From Halosimplex aquaticum (GTDB lineage: Archaea; Halobacteriota; Halobacteria; Halobacteriales; Haloarculaceae), in assembly GCF_028747785.1 (NCBI RefSeq), contig NZ_CP118158.1, positions 1,984,001-2,048,000 on the forward strand: a stretch of 64,000 nucleotides of DNA, given 5' to 3'. The stretch's first letter is position 1; every line of letters begins with the position of its first letter. A program made the translations under genes and the position numbers. Below, piece by piece: positions 8,086 through 19,878 of this stretch. A model generated the notes under the pieces. The model saw only the letters and a program-made list of their open reading frames with translations. It was not told where the DNA came from and ran no database searches.

Positions 8086-10100
8086 ATGAACATCGGCGTC
8101 TGTTACTTCCCGGAGCACTGGCCCCGGGAGCAGTGGGAGGAGCAAGTCACACAGATGGCAGAAGCGGGCATCGAGTACGTCCGCATGGGCGAGTTCGCGT
8201 GGTCGCGCTACGAGCCCGAACCGGGCGTCTACGACCTCGAGTGGCTCGCCGAGGCCGTCGACCTGATCGGCGACCACGGCATGAAGGCGGTCCTCTGTAC
8301 GCCCACCGCCACCCCGCCGAAGTGGCTCAGCGACGAACATCCGAGCATCCTGCGCGAGACGGCCGACGGGACGACGGAGGGGTTCGGTAGTCGCCGCCAG
8401 TACTGTTTCAACTCGCCGGTGTACCGGCGGGAGAGCGCGCGCATCGTCGAGCGCATGGCCGAGCGGTTCGCCGGCCACGACGCCGTCGCCGGCTGGCAGA
8501 CCGACAACGAGTACGGCTGCCACGGCACGACGCGGTGTTACTGTGACGACTGCGCCACCTCCTTCCGCGAGTGGCTCCGCGAGCGCTACGACGACATCGA
8601 CGACCTCAACGAGTCGTGGGGCAACGCCTTCTGGAGCCAGGAGTACACCGGCTTCCACGAGGTCGACCCGCCCCGGTCGACCCCCGCCGGGCACCACCCC
8701 GCACGGCTGCTCGACTACTACCGGTTCTGTAGCGACAGCGTCGTCGAGTTCAACCGCAAGCAGGTCGAGATACTCCGCGCGGCGGACGACGACTGGTTCG
8801 TCACCCACAACGACATGTCCCTGTTCGGCGGGTACGACGCCTACGACCTCGGCGAGGACCTCGATTTCCTCTCGTGGGACTCCTACCCGACGGGCCACGT
8901 CCAGCACGCCCGCGGCGAGGACGCGACGGCCGACGACCTCCGCGCCGGCGACCCGGACGTCGTCGGCCTCGACCACGCGATCTACCGGGACGCCGCCGAC
9001 GGCGACTTCTGGGTGATGGAGCAACAGCCCCGGCGGCGTCAACTGGCCGCCCCACCCGACCCAGCCCCGGCGAGGGCGCGATGGCGCTCTGGGCGCACTA
9101 CGCCAGCGCCTACGGCGCCGAGACGGTGTCGTATTTCCGCTGGCAGCGCTGCGACATGGGCCAGGAGCAGTACCACGCTGGCCTGCGCAACCAGGACGGC
9201 TCGCCCGACCGCGGGTATCACGACGCCGTCCGCGCGGCCGGGGAACTGGACGAGTTGTCGGACCAGACTGACGGCGAGAGTGACAACGGCGCCCGCGTCG
9301 CCCTGCTCCACGACTACGAGAACCTCTGGGGGCTGGACATCGAACCGGCCTCCGTCGACTTCGACTACTGGGACCACCTGCTGACCTACTACGCGGCGCT
9401 GCGCCGCCACGGCGCGGAGGTCGACGTGCTCCCGACCGACGCCGACCTCGGCGGCTACGACGCCGTCGTGGGCCCGACGCTCTACTTCGCCGACGAGGAT
9501 CTGGCGGACAGCCTCGACTCGTTCGCCCGCGACGGCGGCGAGGTGCTGGTGACGGTCCGCTCCGGGGTGAAGAACGAACACAATCGGCTCCGCCCGACGC
9601 TGCCCGGACCGCTCGGCGACCTCGCGGGCGCGACCGTCGAGCAGTACGAGGGGTACCGCGGCGACGCCGACCCCGAAGTCGAGTACCGCGGCGAGACCTA
9701 CGCGTTCCGGACCTGGGGCGAGTGGCTCGACGCGGACGCCGCGGAGGCCGTCGCGACCCACGAGACGGGTCCTGCAGCGGGGACCGCGGCCATCACCCGC
9801 AACGAGCGCGGCGACGGCGCCGTCACCTACCTCGGCGTCTGGCCGGAGGAACCGCTCGCCGACGCCGTCGTCGGCGACTTCCTGGACGACGCCGGGGTTC
9901 CCACTGCCGGGCCGCTCCCCGACGGCGTCCGCCTGGCGCGGCGGGGCGGCCTGACCTGGGTTGCGAACTTCACGAGCGACTCCGTGCGCGCCGACGCGCC
10001 CGCGGACGCGACGTGGCACCTCGGCGACGGTGACATCGAGAAGTTCGACGTCGCCGTGACCGACGCCCCGCTCGCCGACGTGAGCGTCGACGCGGAGTGA
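8086..10100 (+). pseudogene. bgaH: GH42 beta-galactosidase with two frameshifts
   Basis: From ATG 8086 the frame encodes a GH42 enzyme start (MNIGVCYFPEHWPREQWEEQ). It has acid/base Glu142 in TDNEYG, a Cys cluster (C145, C151, C153, C156) typical of GH42 zinc sites, and nucleophile Glu312 in FWVMEQQP. Just after the nucleophile an extra base near 9031 moves the frame so that GGVNWPPHP is read; a second extra base near 9059 restores PSPGEGAMALWAHYASAYGA in the third frame, which runs to the stop at 10100. Without these two bases the gene would code for 670 residues, the normal family length, and everything else looks intact. It is either a recent inactivation or two sequencing errors in C-rich runs. 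The intact enzyme would hydrolyse beta-galactosides. It is divergent from cbiE. Confidence 0.85.
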
Positions 10101-10127
10101 GGCGGGGGTTTCGGCGGCGTCACAGGA

Positions 10128-10445
10128 GTTGTGGCGCGCGCTGTCGCGCCCTTCGTGGCGCGACGAAGTCGTGCGAGGGATGAGCATCGCAGCGAACGCA
10201 GTGAGCGAGAAGCGCAATCGGTTGGGGAGGTGTGAGGCGCAGTGTTGTGCGGCCGCGGTTCTGCTGTCCCTGGCGGACTGAAAGGGCGAGACTCGCTCGC
10301 GCCAGCGGAGAGTCGCCTGAGCGGGCACTATCCGAGCGCAGCGAGGATATCCCGCTTGGTTCGAGAGACGCCTACGGCGTCTCTCGTCATCCCGAAAATC
10401 TTCGATTTTCGGAGACAGCGACCGCGAGCGAGTCGAGGGCTTTCA
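10128..10445 (+). repeat. Structured intergenic repeat, copy A
   Basis: This is one of four related elements in the window and fills most of the 480-base gene-free stretch 10101-10580. A leader module comes first (TGTGGCGCGCGCTGTCGCGC, then GTGCGAGGGATGAG and TCGGTTGGGGAGGTGTGAGG), shared with copy B at 47.7 kb. Then TGAAAG (10279-10284) opens a stem whose arms ACTCGCTCGCG (10291-10301) and CGCGAGCGAGT (10423-10433) are perfectly complementary; CTTTCA (10440-10445) closes it. Inside are two perfect hairpins, CGAGAGACGCC-TAC-GGCGTCTCTCG and CCGAAAATC-TTC-GATTTTCGG. I see no protein-coding signal. It may be a non-coding RNA or a non-autonomous mobile element. Confidence 0.7.
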
Positions 10446-10481
10446 TGGCCTGCTGTCTCCCGTGCTGGAGTCAACTGCTAG

Positions 10482-10511
10482 CGAGCGGGTCGTGGGCTTT
10501 CACGGCCTGCT
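10482..10511 (+). repeat. Partial second 3' end of repeat copy A
   Basis: Thirty bases that match the 3' end of copy A (10425-10454) at 27 of 30 positions, 57 bases downstream. Only the closing half of the element is duplicated, with no matching 5' arm. From here to 10580 I see nothing further. Confidence 0.6.
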
Positions 10512-10580
10512 ATCGGCGACGGTCACAACGATACCTCTCGAACAGATCCAAACCGAAACTACCCGGACACGGTCTCCAGA

Positions 10581-11027
10581 TCAGCCGTTCGCGGCGACGG
10601 CCCGTTCCTGACCGGTCACTCGGCAGATCCACGAGCCGACGAGGCCGCCGAGGAGACCGAAGATCGCGGCGGTACCGAGGACGAAGCCGCTGAAGACGAC
10701 GACGAGCAGGACCATCACGGGCGGGAACGACCACGCGTCGGCGAAGCTCTCGGCGCTGACGAGGATCGTGGGCGCGATCCAGACGTAGCCGGCCAGGCCG
10801 CCGATCACCCCGGCCCGGACGCTCGCGGCGCTCACGTCGGCCGAGTACCGGCGGGCGAGGAAGCCCGCGATCAGGCCGCCGACGACGACCATGTTGAACG
10901 AGAAGTGGTCGCTCGCGCCGGAACTCCAGTAGGCCGCGAGCGTGAGTGGCATCGACACGACGCCGCCGACGAGGGCGTACTGCCACGTCCGCGAGAGCGT
11001 ACCGGGGAGGGGACCAGTCCGGGACAT
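10581..11027 (-). CDS. Small polytopic membrane protein, DUF5518-like
   Basis: 148 residues with four hydrophobic segments: about residues 15-33, 45-62, 70-90 and 100-133. The Gly-rich helices (VVVGGLIAGFLARR, GVIGGLAGYVWIAP) resemble the DUF5518 family of haloarchaeal membrane proteins, but the match rests on composition and length, not a diagnostic motif. The function is unknown. The gene stands alone, between repeat copy A and uvrC, with 76 bases separating its start from the uvrC stop. Confidence 0.6.
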   Translation of the reverse strand: MSRTGPLPGTLSRTWQYALVGGVVSMPLTLAAYWSSGASDHFSFNMVVVGGLIAGFLARRYSADVSAASVRAGVIGGLAGYVWIAPTILVSAESFADAWSFPPVMVLLVVVFSGFVLGTAAIFGLLGGLVGSWICRVTGQERAVAANG

Positions 11028-11103
11028 AGTTGTTCACCTGACAGTATCGCCCGTGACGTGATAAATCGCGCGCCGCTGGATCGAATCAGCGGACACCCGG
11101 TTG

Positions 11104-13020
11104 TCAGAGCCGCTCGGCGAGCGTCTCGGCGGTCTTCGAGCCGACGCCGTCGACGCGCTGGAGTTCGTCCTCGGACGCCGAGCGGACGTTCTCGACGGAG
11201 CCGAACCGGCGCAGCAGACGCTTACGAGTCGCCGGGCCGATCCCGTCGATGTCGTCCAGCACGGTCGAGACGTCGTCGCGGAGCGTCTGGTGGTACTGGA
11301 CGGCGAAGCGGTGGGCCTCGTCGCGGACGCGCTGGAGGAGGTGCAGGTGCGAGGCGTCGTCGGGCCAGTCGTAGACGCCGGTCGGCGTGACAACCAGTTC
11401 CTCGTCTTTCGCCAGCGCGATGGCGGGCACGTCCCACCCCGCCGCCGCGAGTGCGTCGCGGGCGGCACCCAGTTGCCCCTCGCCGCCGTCGATGAGGAGC
11501 AGGTCGGGGTCGGGGCGGTCGTCCCGACCTTCCACAGCCCGATCCGCACGCCAGCGCACCAGCGACCGCATGTTCGCGTAGTCGTCGTTCTCGTCGTCGA
11601 GCTTCTTCCGGCGGTAGTCGGCCTTCTCGGGGCTGCCGTCGACGAAGGTCACGTCGCTGCCGACGGCGGCTTTCCCCTGGGCGTGGCTCACGTCGAAGCC
11701 CTCGACGCGGCCCACGCGGGCGTCGAGGCCGAGCGCGTCGGCCAGCGCCCGGCCCTCGTCGTCGCGCCGGTCGCGACTGCGGGCGTTCTTCAGCGCGAGG
11801 TCCACGAGCGTCGACTCGCGGCCGGTACCGGGCACCCGCAGCGCGACGCCCTCCCGCTCCAGCCACGCTTCGAGGTCGGCGTCGTCGGGGTGGTCCGAGC
11901 AGAGGATCGCGTCGGGCAACTCGCGCTCGGCGTAGTACTGGGCGATGAAGGCCGCGAGGACGGCGCCGGAGCGCTCGCCCTCGGGGGCGTCGAGGCGGTG
12001 GCGGTCGCGCTCGACGAGCTTGCCGTCCTCGCTGTGGAGGCGGGCGACGGTGCCGGTCTCGCCCTCGACGGCGACGCCGAGCACGTCGACCACGCGCTCG
12101 CGGTCGCCGTCCTCGTGGCGGCCTTCGCTGGCGACGGCGTCGCCCGACTCGCCGTGGATCGCCTCGACGGCGTCGAGGCGGTCCCTGAGATTCGCCGCGC
12201 GCTCGAAGTGCTGGTCGCCCGCGGCCGCCTCCATCTCCCGGCGGATGGGGTCGGCGAGCGCGCCGGTCTCGCCCTCGAAGAAGCGCTCGACGGCCTCTAC
12301 GTCCCCCAGATAGGACTCGCCGTCCACGTCGGTCTCGGCGACGCAGGGGCCAGTGCAGAGGCCGATGTCGTGGTCGAGACACGGCCGGTCGCGGTTGGCG
12401 AACTTGTGGTCCGAGCAGCCGCGCAGGCCGTAGGTCTCCCGAACGGCCTTGACGACCGTCTCCAGGCGGCCCTTGTCGGTGAACGGGCCGAAGACGGTGG
12501 CGCCGGGGGCGGGGTCGCGGGTGATCTCGATCCGGGGGAACTCGTGGTCGGTCAGCTGGACGAGCGGGTATGACTTGTCGTCTTTCAGCCGGACGTTGTA
12601 GCGCGGCCGATGGCGCTTGATGAGGTTGGCTTCGAGGAGGAGCGCCTGGGTCTCCGTGTCGGTGACGGCCACGTCGACCGAGTCGGCCTCGGCGACCATC
12701 CGGCGGATGCGCTGGCTGCGCGGGTCGGCGTACGAGCGCACTCGACTCCGCAGGTCGACCGCCTTCCCGACGTAGAGGACCCGCTCGTAGGAGTCGGGGT
12801 CCGCCGCCGCGACGTCGTCGGTGAGTGCGGCGCCGCCCGCACCGTAGACGGCGGTGCCCTCGGTCTCCTCGTCGCTGTCGGCGCCGTCTGCGCCGCTGTC
12901 CTCGCTGATTTCGTCGGTCCCGGCGCCGCTCCCTCCGCGTGACTCGCGGGCGAGGAACTGATAGACGCCGGGCTCGGCGGGGAGGTCAGAGGCTCGGTCC
13001 CGGACGGCGTCGGGATCCAT
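11104..13020 (-). CDS. uvrC: Excinuclease ABC subunit C UvrC
   Basis: 638 residues. UvrC makes both incisions in bacterial-type nucleotide excision repair with UvrAB. The order is a GIY-YIG domain (GVYQF ~18-22; VLYVGKA ~81-87; [13 protein letters not shown]), a UVR motif ([14 protein letters not shown]), an RNase H-like endonuclease half ([30 protein letters not shown]) and C-terminal tandem helix-hairpin-helix repeats ([33 protein letters not shown]). An unusual feature is an insertion of roughly 45 acidic, Gly/Ser-rich residues inside the GIY-YIG domain, between the first strand and VLYVGKA. The frame is open upstream, but homology starts at [10 protein letters not shown] (ATG 13020), which I take as the start. 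Confidence 0.93.
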   Translation of the reverse strand: MDPDAVRDRASDLPAEPGVYQFLARESRGGSGAGTDEISEDSGADGADSDEETEGTAVYGAGGAALTDDVAAADPDSYERVLYVGKAVDLRSRVRSYADPRSQRIRRMVAEADSVDVAVTDTETQALLLEANLIKRHRPRYNVRLKDDKSYPLVQLTDHEFPRIEITRDPAPGATVFGPFTDKGRLETVVKAVRETYGLRGCSDHKFANRDRPCLDHDIGLCTGPCVAETDVDGESYLGDVEAVERFFEGETGALADPIRREMEAAAGDQHFERAANLRDRLDAVEAIHGESGDAVASEGRHEDGDRERVVDVLGVAVEGETGTVARLHSEDGKLVERDRHRLDAPEGERSGAVLAAFIAQYYAERELPDAILCSDHPDDADLEAWLEREGVALRVPGTGRESTLVDLALKNARSRDRRDDEGRALADALGLDARVGRVEGFDVSHAQGKAAVGSDVTFVDGSPEKADYRRKKLDDENDDYANMRSLVRWRADRAVEGRDDRPDPDLLLIDGGEGQLGAARDALAAAGWDVPAIALAKDEELVVTPTGVYDWPDDASHLHLLQRVRDEAHRFAVQYHQTLRDDVSTVLDDIDGIGPATRKRLLRRFGSVENVRSASEDELQRVDGVGSKTAETLAERL

Positions 13021-13090
13021 CGCTCTCCCGTAGCGACTCGGAGAATTTGAACCCTGCGTCCGCCGATTCCGGGTCCGATCGCTCCGCCCC

Positions 13091-14131
13091 TCAGCTATCG
13101 AACCCGAACGCCGATCCGTCCCCGTTTCCGTCCTCTGCGTCGGCCTCCGTATCGGTACCCAACGCATCCGCGTCGCCCGTCGCGTCCGCGGCGCCGTCCT
13201 CGGTATCGGCGCCGTCACCCTCCGAATCGGCGTCGTCGCCCGCTTCCCCGACCACCTCGTCGACCGTCTCGGAGAAGTCCGTCCCGCTGGTCTCGCGGAC
13301 GGCGCGGTCGACCTCCGCGGACACCGACTCGTCGGACCCGCTCGCTGTCGACTCCGCCCCGCCGGTGATCCCGTCGCTCCGGACGGCACCGGACTTGGGA
13401 GCCAGCGGGTCCGAGTCGCCGTCGGGGGCGGAACCCACGCCGGCACTGGTCTCGGCCGCCTCGACGCCCACCGTCTCGGCCCCACCGGCGTCGACGCTGG
13501 CGTCGCTGCCGAACAGCACGACTTCGAGGTCCGCGACGGCTGCGTCCAGCGCGTCGTCCTCGGCGGGGACGCGGATGTCCCCGTCGTCGCCGGCGACGTC
13601 GACGACGAGGACGCGGTCGCGCGTCAGCAGGTAGACGCCGAAGACGAACACGGCGAAGAGGACGAGGACCGCCCCGATCAGCCGCGCGAACTCGTCGATG
13701 CGCGCGATCACCCCGAGGAACTGCTGGAGCATGGCGAGCAGGCCGCCCATCCCTAACTGCCCGCTCACGCCCGTCTGCTGGAAGGCATCGGTCGGGACGA
13801 ACGCGCCGAAGTCGACGAAGACGCCGACGGCGAGCAGGACGGCGCCGTAGACGGCCGTCCGCCCGCCGATCCCGAGCAGGTTGCGCTCGCCTTCGTGACC
13901 CGCCCGGACGTCCGCGACGTTCGGCAGGTCGACGCCGCGGTAGTTCTCACCGCCGCTCCCCGGCGTGAACGCGAGCAGGCGGTGGCTCGTCACGACGACG
14001 CGGTCGTCGCCGCCCAGTTCGACGCGTCGCTCGACGGTCTCCCCGTCGAAGAGGAGGTCCTCGACCGACCCCGCCCACGCCCTCCCGTCCCGCCCGCTGA
14101 CGCGTCCGGAGAGCCGAGCGAACAGAGACAT
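13091..14131 (-). CDS. Membrane protein with PH-like N-domain and acidic tail
   Basis: 346 residues. Residues ~20-85 look like a bacterial-PH-type domain ([20 protein letters not shown], then a G-x-N-Y-R strand). Two hydrophobic segments follow: residues ~92-110 and a longer one at ~130-172. After a short positively charged turn ([12 protein letters not shown]) the last ~170 residues are strongly acidic, low-complexity and rich in D, A, E and S. It is probably anchored in the cytoplasmic membrane with an intrinsically disordered acidic tail. I do not recognise a named family. Its start is divergent from the gene at 14273, sharing a ~140-base promoter region. Confidence 0.65.
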   Translation of the reverse strand: MSLFARLSGRVSGRDGRAWAGSVEDLLFDGETVERRVELGGDDRVVVTSHRLLAFTPGSGGENYRGVDLPNVADVRAGHEGERNLLGIGGRTAVYGAVLLAVGVFVDFGAFVPTDAFQQTGVSGQLGMGGLLAMLQQFLGVIARIDEFARLIGAVLVLFAVFVFGVYLLTRDRVLVVDVAGDDGDIRVPAEDDALDAAVADLEVVLFGSDASVDAGGAETVGVEAAETSAGVGSAPDGDSDPLAPKSGAVRSDGITGGAESTASGSDESVSAEVDRAVRETSGTDFSETVDEVVGEAGDDADSEGDGADTEDGAADATGDADALGTDTEADAEDGNGDGSAFGFDS

Positions 14132-14236
14132 GCCCTATGGAGGCGGACACACCGACTTAAACTGTGCGGCGGCCTCGCCCGGCCGGTCGCCGTTCGACTG
14201 CCCGCGGTTTCCGGCCACTCGATCGACGGTAGGCGG

Positions 14237-14246
14237 CGTATAACCA
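14237..14246 (+). promoter_or_regulatory. TATA box deciding a GTG start
   Basis: CGTATAACCA lies ~32 bases before the GTG at 14273 and supports that codon as the start of the membrane protein, which has no upstream ATG. Confidence 0.45.
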
Positions 14247-14272
14247 AGTGATCCACCCGGCGAACGCGAGAC

Positions 14273-14959
14273 GTGCCCGACTGGGATCGGTTCCGGACGG
14301 AGCGGGTCGTCGCCGCCTGCCGCTGGGCGCTCGTCCTCGCGCTCACCGGCCTCGAAGTGGCGACGCTGACCCTCTGGCTGGCGCTGGTCGACGGCGCCGC
14401 GCCGCTGTCGCGAACGGCCGCCGTCGGCGTCGTCGTCCTCGTCGTCGGCCTGCAGGTGGAACACTTCCTCACGGACCTGGCCGCCAACGGCTCGGCGGTC
14501 GGGTTCCCCCTCGGCCGGACCCTCGCGGTCAGCGTCACCGAGGCGCTGCTGTGGATCGGCTGGTTCGCGGCCGCGAAGACGCTCGGCGAGCTCCGGGGCG
14601 TCTTCGTCGCCGGCGTCGCCTTCGCCGTCGCGCTCGCCGTCCAGCACACCGTCGAGGCGAACGCCCTGCGCGGCCGGCCGCTCGCCTACCGCCTGCTGGA
14701 CTCGGCGACGGTCGGCTTCAGCCTCCTGACCGCCGCCGGCGCCTCGCTCTGGCTGGCGCTGTCGACGCCGGTCGCCGGCACCGCGCCGCTGGTTTCGTTC
14801 GTCGCGAGCGGGCTCGACCCGACGACCGCGGGCGGCGTCGTCCTCGCGGCCGCGCTGCTCGTCGAACGGCTGCTGGTCGTCCGGTTCGCCCGCCGCGAGC
14901 GCAGCGAACACACGGTCCCGGCGCGGCGTGCGCGCGGGTCGTGGTCCCGCGCCCGCTGA
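14273..14959 (+). CDS. Polytopic membrane protein, unknown family
   Basis: 228 residues from GTG 14273, with about six hydrophobic segments: ~14-38, 43-62, 78-97, 105-122, 138-160 and 178-203. An Arg-rich, cytoplasmic-looking tail ends the protein (RFARRERSEHTVPARRARG). There is no catalytic motif, and I do not recognise the family. The codon composition is ordinary for the window. It is divergent from the PH-like membrane protein, and a small cytosolic protein gene follows 48 bases later in the same direction. The start rests on the TATA box at 14237-14246. Confidence 0.65.
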   Translation: MPDWDRFRTERVVAACRWALVLALTGLEVATLTLWLALVDGAAPLSRTAAVGVVVLVVGLQVEHFLTDLAANGSAVGFPLGRTLAVSVTEALLWIGWFAAAKTLGELRGVFVAGVAFAVALAVQHTVEANALRGRPLAYRLLDSATVGFSLLTAAGASLWLALSTPVAGTAPLVSFVASGLDPTTAGGVVLAAALLVERLLVVRFARRERSEHTVPARRARGSWSRAR

Positions 14960-15007
14960 GCGGTCCGGATCGCCGTCTACAAGCCCGCCCGGCGCCCACG
15001 GACGCGT

Positions 15008-15271
15008 ATGAGCGACGACAGCGTCAGGTGCTGGCTGGTGGACCGACAGTCGCGCGACGAGAACCTCGTCACCCTGGTCTACGCGACGACCGACGGCGAG
15101 CGCCACCTCACGAAACAGCTCTCCTTCCAGTTGCTCTCGCGCAAGCCGACGACCGCCGCCATCGACGTCGCCCCGGAGGACCTCGAACCGACGCCCGACG
15201 ACGACCGCGAGCGCTACGCCACGCAGGCCCGGTCGATGGCCGAGAAGCACGACCCGGACGACGAGGTGTAA
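15008..15271 (+). CDS. Small conserved-looking cytosolic protein
   Basis: 87 residues from ATG 15008. It has a strand-rich N-terminal half (VRCWLVDRQSRDENLVTLVY), a conserved-looking stretch (ERHLTKQLSFQLLSRKPTTA) and a charged C-terminal end with a DPDDEV terminus. It reads like a small haloarchaeal protein of unknown function, with balanced acidic composition and no signal or membrane segment. It lies between a membrane protein and an ABC transporter, 62 bases before the latter, which has its own TATA box; it is therefore probably not part of that operon. Confidence 0.6.
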   Translation: MSDDSVRCWLVDRQSRDENLVTLVYATTDGERHLTKQLSFQLLSRKPTTAAIDVAPEDLEPTPDDDRERYATQARSMAEKHDPDDEV

Positions 15272-15304
15272 CGCGCCCGTCGCCGTCCGGAGACTTATGA
15301 AAAC

Positions 15305-15312
15305 CTATAAAT
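15305..15312 (+). promoter_or_regulatory. TATA box of ABC transporter operon
   Basis: CTATAAAT lies ~25 bases upstream of ATG 15334, matching a leaderless transcript for the two-gene ABC operon. Confidence 0.6.
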
Positions 15313-15333
15313 GAGGGCGCGAAAGCCCCGGCC

Positions 15334-16305
15334 ATGCCAGCCATCGAACTCGACGGACTGACCAAGCGGTTCGGCGACGTCGCCGCGCTGCGAGGGGTCG
15401 ACATGACCGTCGAGGACGGGGACGTCTTCGGGTTTCTGGGGCCGAACGGCGCCGGCAAGACGACGACGATCGACATCCTCCTCGACTTCGTCCGCCCGAC
15501 CGCCGGGTCGGCCGAGGTCCTCGGGATGGACGCCCGCGAGGACTCGGAAGCCATCCGGGAGCGACTGGGCGTCCTCCCCGACGGATACGACCTGTACGAC
15601 CGGTTGACCGGCCGCCAGCACCTCGAGTTCGTGGCCGAGGCCAAGCGGGCCGACCCCGACGTCGAGGCGCTGCTCGACCGCGTCGGTCTCGATCCGGAGG
15701 ACGCGGACCGCAAGGCCGGCGGCTACTCCCGCGGGATGCAACAGCGCCTCGCGCTCGCGATGGCGCTCGTCGGCGAGCCCGACCTCCTCATCCTCGACGA
15801 GCCCTCGTCGGGGCTGGACCCCAACGGCGCCCGGCTGATGCGCCGGATCGTCCGCGAGGAGAACGAGCGCGGCGCGACCGTCTTCTTCTCCTCGCACATC
15901 CTCGGACAGGTCGAGGCGGTCTGCGACCGCGTCGCCATCCTCCAGGACGGCGAGATCGTCGCCGAGGACAGCGTCGAGGGACTGCGCGCCGCCACCGACA
16001 CCGGCACGACGCTCGTGGTGAACGTCGCCCCCGGCGAGGCCGAGCGGGCCGCCGACGCCGCCAGGAAACTCGACGTCGTCGACGGCGCGACCGTCGAGGG
16101 CGACGATCTGGTGGTCAGCTGCGACGGCGACGCGAAGATGGACGTGCTGACGGCCATCGAGGACGCCGGCGTCGACGTCGAGGACTTCGAGACGCGCGAG
16201 GCGTCGCTGGAAGACCTGTTCGCAGCCTACACCGAGGACGGCGAGGGACCGGGCGCGGATGCGGAGCCCGCCGACGCTGCTCCCGAGGGGGGTGACGCCC
16301 GATGA
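15334..16305 (+). CDS. ABC-2-type transporter ATPase
   Basis: 323 residues. Walker A GPNGAGKTTT (~38-47), Q-loop region DGYDLYDRLTGRQH, ABC signature YSRGMQQRLALAMALVGEPD, Walker B LLILDEPSSGLDPNG and the H-loop (FFSSHILGQVE) are all present, so the ATPase should be active. The last ~110 residues form the accessory C-terminal domain common in CcmA/NatA/NosF-like exporters, ending in an acidic tail. It pairs with the permease that overlaps its stop by four bases. The substrate is not evident; such pairs export small molecules, peptides or membrane components. Confidence 0.92.
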   Translation: MPAIELDGLTKRFGDVAALRGVDMTVEDGDVFGFLGPNGAGKTTTIDILLDFVRPTAGSAEVLGMDAREDSEAIRERLGVLPDGYDLYDRLTGRQHLEFVAEAKRADPDVEALLDRVGLDPEDADRKAGGYSRGMQQRLALAMALVGEPDLLILDEPSSGLDPNGARLMRRIVREENERGATVFFSSHILGQVEAVCDRVAILQDGEIVAEDSVEGLRAATDTGTTLVVNVAPGEAERAADAARKLDVVDGATVEGDDLVVSCDGDAKMDVLTAIEDAGVDVEDFETREASLEDLFAAYTEDGEGPGADAEPADAAPEGGDAR

Positions 16306-17315
16306 GCACCGAAAGCACGGGACTCGACGGCGCGCTCCGCGACACCTTCGACTGGTACCCGGTCGCCAAGAAGGAGTTCCGCGACGCCATCCGCTCGAAG
16401 GGCCTGTGGATCCTCTCGTTCGTCTTCACGGCCCTGTTCCTCATCCCGGCCGGACAGGCGCTGTTCTTCGGCGGGAACATCCGCCAGGACGTGGCGCAGG
16501 TCGGGATGCAGCTGTTCATCTCCCGGTTTTACCTGAACATCGTGACGCTGCTCGTGCCGATCGTCGTCATCTTCGCCGGGTACGCCGCCGTCTCCGACGA
16601 GCGGACCAGCGGGTCGCTGAAGGTGCTCCTCTCGCTGCCGTTCTCCCGTCGCGACGTGATCGTCGGGAAAGTGGTCGGGCGGAGCGCCGTCGTCGGCGTC
16701 CCGCTGCTCGTCGCCATGGGGCTCACCGGGCTGTTTTTCGCCCTCTCGGACTTCCAGTTCAAGCTCGACGTGTTCGCGTGGTTCGCGCTGTTCACGTTCG
16801 GGTTCACGCTCGTCATGACCGCCATCGTCGTCAGCATCTCCGGCGCGATGTCGACGAACCTCCGGTCGCTGGCCGGCGCCGGTCTCGTCTACTTCTACCT
16901 CTCGTTCGGCTGGAACTCGCTCGCGAACACGATCGGCGACCTGCTGGCTGACTACGCCGGGATCGCCGGCGCGCTCCGCTGGCAGATCGTCCTGTTCGTC
17001 AAGCTGATCAGCCCCACGCAGGCGTACAAGACGCTCACGAACTCGATGCTCGGCGAGGGCGCCGGCGCTGCGATGACCGCCCGCTACAGCATGTTCCGGA
17101 AGGGCCCGGAGACGATGCAGACCATCTGTGGGGACGTGCTGGCCGGAAACCCGCGGACCGTCCAGAGCATGTTCGGCAACCGGACCGTCTGCGAGAGCGG
17201 CGGATCGTCGCTGCCGATCTACTTCTCGGACCCGGCGGTCTTCCTGAGCTTCTTCCTCTGGATCGGCCTCGCCGCGGCGCTCAGCTACTACACGTTCGAC
17301 CGCGTCGACCTGTAG
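16302..17315 (+). CDS. ABC-2-type transporter permease
   Basis: 337 residues with about six membrane helices. An N-terminal cytosolic region (WYPVAKKEFRDAIRSKGLWI) with the KKEFRD coupling-helix-like motif precedes the first helix; helices then cluster at ~40-60, 85-110, 135-165, 170-195, 200-225 and 310-332. The family signature SDERTSGSLKVLLSLPFSR, typical of NosY/ABC-2 permeases, follows the second helix. A ~70-residue loop with two Cys (QTICGDV and RTVCESGG), probably extracytoplasmic, lies before the last helix. The start overlaps the ATPase stop (ATGA), so the pair is one operon and one complex. The substrate is unknown. Confidence 0.88.
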   Translation: MSTESTGLDGALRDTFDWYPVAKKEFRDAIRSKGLWILSFVFTALFLIPAGQALFFGGNIRQDVAQVGMQLFISRFYLNIVTLLVPIVVIFAGYAAVSDERTSGSLKVLLSLPFSRRDVIVGKVVGRSAVVGVPLLVAMGLTGLFFALSDFQFKLDVFAWFALFTFGFTLVMTAIVVSISGAMSTNLRSLAGAGLVYFYLSFGWNSLANTIGDLLADYAGIAGALRWQIVLFVKLISPTQAYKTLTNSMLGEGAGAAMTARYSMFRKGPETMQTICGDVLAGNPRTVQSMFGNRTVCESGGSSLPIYFSDPAVFLSFFLWIGLAAALSYYTFDRVDL

Positions 17316-17348
17316 AACAGCGTTCCGCCGCCTTCTCCCGTCTGCGCT

Positions 17349-19788
<2,440 letters not shown>

Positions 19789-19878
19789 ACTCCACGCTCG
19801 GCGGGGATTGACCATTGTTATGCGTCGATTTCGGCCGGAGAAGGGCGAGACAGACCGTCTGATCCGGGCGGCAACCCG

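Noticed and set aside
11101..12573. 490-residue plus-strand frame opposite uvrC
   Set aside because: Shadow frame caused by high GC; the uvrC reading has all domain motifs, while this one has no recognisable domain.
13091..13400. Acidic low-complexity tail as a separate gene or repeat
   Set aside because: It is in frame with the membrane protein and typical of haloarchaeal disordered tails.
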